Origin: Bacillota bacterium
Lineage (GTDB): Bacteria > Bacillota > Sulfobacillia > JACIYH01
Length of the DNA: 64,000 bases
Direction of reading: 5' to 3'
Assembly: GCA_030019365.1 (NCBI GenBank)
Contig: JASEFA010000001.1
Span: forward strand, 648,953 to 712,952
The translations under genes were made by a program, and so were the position numbers. This document shows, piece by piece, positions 62,081-64,000 of the stretch; the stretch's first letter is position 1, and every line of letters begins with the position of its first letter. The notes under the pieces were generated by a model. The model made no database searches and was not told the DNA's origin. It saw only the letters and a list, made by a program, of their open reading frames with translations.

Positions 62081-64000
62081 CTACCCTTTCAGGCGGGCGA
62101 CGGTGGCACCCTCGCCTCCCTCACTGGCATCGGCGAGGCGGAAGGACTCTACCTCAGGGTGGTTGCTCAGGAATTCAGCCACGGCGCGACGGAGGACTCC
62201 GGCCCCCTTGCCATGGATGATGCGCACCGTCTTCTGGCCCGCCAGGATGGCATCGTCCAGATACTTACCCAGGGCATCCAGGGCCTCGTCCACCAGCATC
62301 CCCCGCAGGTGAAGCTCGGGAGAGACCTCGCGCGCCTTGCGCACGGCCAGGTCTCCGGCCGGGCGGCCGGCCGTCTCCGCCGGCACCACCTCCGCGAGGG
62401 GCACGCGGGTGCGCATGATGCCCACCTGCACCTCGACCCGGCCCTCGGCGTCGGGGGGCGAAATCAGGTAGCCCTCGCGGCCCGACTCCAGGAGGCGCAC
62501 CCTGCTGCCGGCCAGGAGGGGTTCTCCTCCCCGCGCCGCCACGCCCGCGGTTTCCGCCCCCGCTTCCCGGCCTGCAGGCGGCGATGCCCGTGGGGGAACC
62601 GATTCGTCGAGCCATGCCGGCAGGGGTCCCGGGCTGTCGCCGGGAGCCCGGGCGGGCGGGGCCTCCAGCGCCTGGGAGCGCTCGCGCAGGAGGCGCAGGG
62701 TACGGCGGGCCTCCTCCAGGGCGGCCTCCCGGCCGCGGCGATCCTCCTCCCGGGCCGCCTGGCGCAGGGCCCGGCTCACCTGCTCGACTTCCCGGCGCAA
62801 CCCCTCCACCATTTCCTGGGCGCGGGTCCGCGTCCGGGCCAGGGTGGTTTCCTGGCTCTCGCGAAGGGAAGCGAGCAGGCGCCGTGCCTCCTGCCGGGCC
62901 GTCTCCGCTTCCTGGCGGGCGCGGCGGGCGGCCTCCAGCTCCTGGGCTGCCCGGGAGCGGTCCTCGGCCAGTCCCGCCAGCAACGCCTCTACCCGCTGCT
63001 GATCGGGGGAAAGAAGGGAGTGGGCGCGCGCCACTATCTCCGGCGTCAACCCCAGGCGGGCGGCGATGGCGAAGGCGTTGGAGAATCCCGGGGTGCCGAT
63101 TCGCAGGCGGTAGGTGGGCTCCAGGGTCACCGGGTCGAACTCCACTGCCGCGCTCTCCACGCGGGGGTGAGCGTAGGCGAAGGCCTTGAGCTCGCCGGAA
63201 TGGGTGGTCGCCACCGTGCGGCATCCCGCCCGCTGCAGGTGCTCCAGGATGGCCATGCCCAGCACAGCTCCCTGGGCGGGATCGGTACCCGCTCCCAGCT
63301 CGTCCAGCAGGACCAGGGTGCCGGGGGCGGCGTCCTCGATGGTAGCCACGATACTGCGCATGTGGGAAGAGAAGGTGCTCAGGTTCTGCTCGATGGACTG
63401 CTCGTCGCCGATATCGGCGTGCACCCGGCGGAACACAGCCACCTCGCTCCCGGACCCGCAGGGGATGTACATCCCGGCCTGGGCCATGAGGGTGAGCAGG
63501 CCCACCGTCTTCAGGGCCACCGTCTTGCCCCCGGTATTGGGGCCGGAGATGACCAGGGTGTCGAACTCCTGACCCAGCCGGATGTCAATGGGGACCGCGC
63601 CCCGCCCGAGCAGTGGGTGGCGCGCCCCCGTGAGGTCGAGGCGGCCGTCCTGGTTCAGAGAGGGCCGGGAGGCCGCCAGCGAACGGGCGTAATGCGCCCT
63701 GGCCAGGGCCAGGTCCAGGTGGGCCAGGGCATCCAGGGCACCCAGGAGGTCCGAGCCGTGGGCACCCACCCGGCCGGACAGCTCGGCCAGGATGCGGGCC
63801 ACCTCCTCCCGCTCTTCGGCAGCCAGGCGGCGCAGTTCGTTGTTCAGGTCCACGGTGGCCATGGGCTCGATGAACAGGGTGGCCCCGCTCGCCGACTGGT
63901 CGTGGATGATGCCCGGCACCTGGGCGCGGGCCTCGATCTTCACCGGCAGCACGTAACGGCCGTCCCGGACCGTGATGATGGGCTCCTGCAGGTGGCGCAG
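62081..64000 (-). CDS. mutS2: MutS2 endonuclease (N-terminus beyond the right edge)
   Basis: About 640 residues are visible; the frame stays open to base 64000, so the N-terminal 130-150 residues are missing. The clamp region (IHDQSASGATLFIEP) is followed by Walker A ISGPNTGGKTVALKT, Walker B LVLLDELGAGTDPAQGA and the signature VATTHSGELKAFAYA. A long coiled coil follows, and then a C-terminal Smr nuclease domain (LHLRGMLVDEALDALGKYLD, VRIIHGKGAGVLRRAV). In Firmicutes it acts on branched DNA or collided ribosomes rather than mismatches. Confidence 0.95.
   Translation of the reverse strand: MRHLQEPIITVRDGRYVLPVKIEARAQVPGIIHDQSASGATLFIEPMATVDLNNELRRLAAEEREEVARILAELSGRVGAHGSDLLGALDALAHLDLALARAHYARSLAASRPSLNQDGRLDLTGARHPLLGRGAVPIDIRLGQEFDTLVISGPNTGGKTVALKTVGLLTLMAQAGMYIPCGSGSEVAVFRRVHADIGDEQSIEQNLSTFSSHMRSIVATIEDAAPGTLVLLDELGAGTDPAQGAVLGMAILEHLQRAGCRTVATTHSGELKAFAYAHPRVESAAVEFDPVTLEPTYRLRIGTPGFSNAFAIAARLGLTPEIVARAHSLLSPDQQRVEALLAGLAEDRSRAAQELEAARRARQEAETARQEARRLLASLRESQETTLARTRTRAQEMVEGLRREVEQVSRALRQAAREEDRRGREAALEEARRTLRLLRERSQALEAPPARAPGDSPGPLPAWLDESVPPRASPPAGREAGAETAGVAARGGEPLLAGSRVRLLESGREGYLISPPDAEGRVEVQVGIMRTRVPLAEVVPAETAGRPAGDLAVRKAREVSPELHLRGMLVDEALDALGKYLDDAILAGQKTVRIIHGKGAGVLRRAVAEFLSNHPEVESFRLADASEGGEGATVARLKG

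Noticed and set aside
61890-62312. Plus-strand 140-residue frame
   Set aside because: Ser/Pro/Arg-rich, no RBS, half of it antisense to mutS2.

Overview
This window comes from a GC-rich (roughly 70%) bacterium. Several features point to a Gram-positive Firmicutes-type lineage, probably anaerobic and possibly spore-forming: a proline T-box leader, MutS2, a SpoVB/MurJ-type flippase, an [FeFe]-hydrogenase maturase (HydF), GH18 and CAP-domain wall proteins, and an S-layer-homology remnant. GTG and TTG starts are common and many genes overlap by 4-11 bases. No rRNA, tRNA, CRISPR array or intact insertion sequence was seen.

Layout. 1-3.6 kb: a 2Fe-2S/FAD amine- or hydroxyproline-type dehydrogenase operon with a FadR-type regulator, a small stress-like gene, and a PxpA/YcsI pair. 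3.7-6.1 kb: an SLH remnant, a Cys-rich protein, a coiled-coil protein and a secreted CAP-domain protein. 6.1-10.6 kb: a sulfur module (two sulfide:quinone-oxidoreductase-like flavoproteins, DsrE-like and TusA-like sulfur carriers, an ArsR-type repressor, a two-domain disulfide oxidoreductase) with readable promoters and a candidate operator. 10.7-19.6 kb: a lytic transglycosylase, an MBL hydrolase, a 2-hydroxyacid dehydrogenase, a six-hairpin glycosidase-like protein, and a histidine kinase/response regulator/ZIP/NikR operon. 19.7-23.9 kb: a class III aminotransferase, aspartate ammonia-lyase (apparently with an ACG start) and HydF. 24-27.7 kb: an O-antigen-ligase/TPR membrane protein and a lower-GC orphan DNA methyltransferase.

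27.7-31.5 kb is the least explained part. A subtilisin-like protease sits among three coiled-coil proteins that share a short C-terminal motif, three tiny hydrophobic peptides and a two-TM protein. Four of the upstream regions carry a common CATATnnTGT element that resembles a sporulation-sigma -10 box. 31.6-35 kb holds a zinc-phospholipase-like protein and a GH18 protein.

43.5 kb down to 35 kb is one long leftward gene series headed by a sigma-A promoter and a T-box whose specifier reads as a proline codon: proC, a proline-racemase-family enzyme with a Cys/Ser active site, an arginine-deiminase-like enzyme, ornithine carbamoyltransferase, a radical SAM protein, a phosphohexomutase and an MFS exporter. 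It looks like a proline-starvation operon drawing on arginine and perhaps hydroxyproline. 43.6-48.5 kb holds a flippase, a DNA glycosylase, an MBL hydrolase and decayed gene fragments.

58 kb down to 48.5 kb is a fatty-acid beta-oxidation cluster (acyl-CoA dehydrogenase, ETF, acyl-CoA ligase, hydratase, 3-hydroxyacyl-CoA dehydrogenase, two thiolases). It is preceded by a near-perfect sigma-54 promoter and lies divergent from a CBS-PAS sigma-54 activator. The right end carries a GntR regulator, a small OadG-like membrane protein and most of mutS2. Short tandem duplications (21-38 bp units) recur at gene ends and starts across the window.
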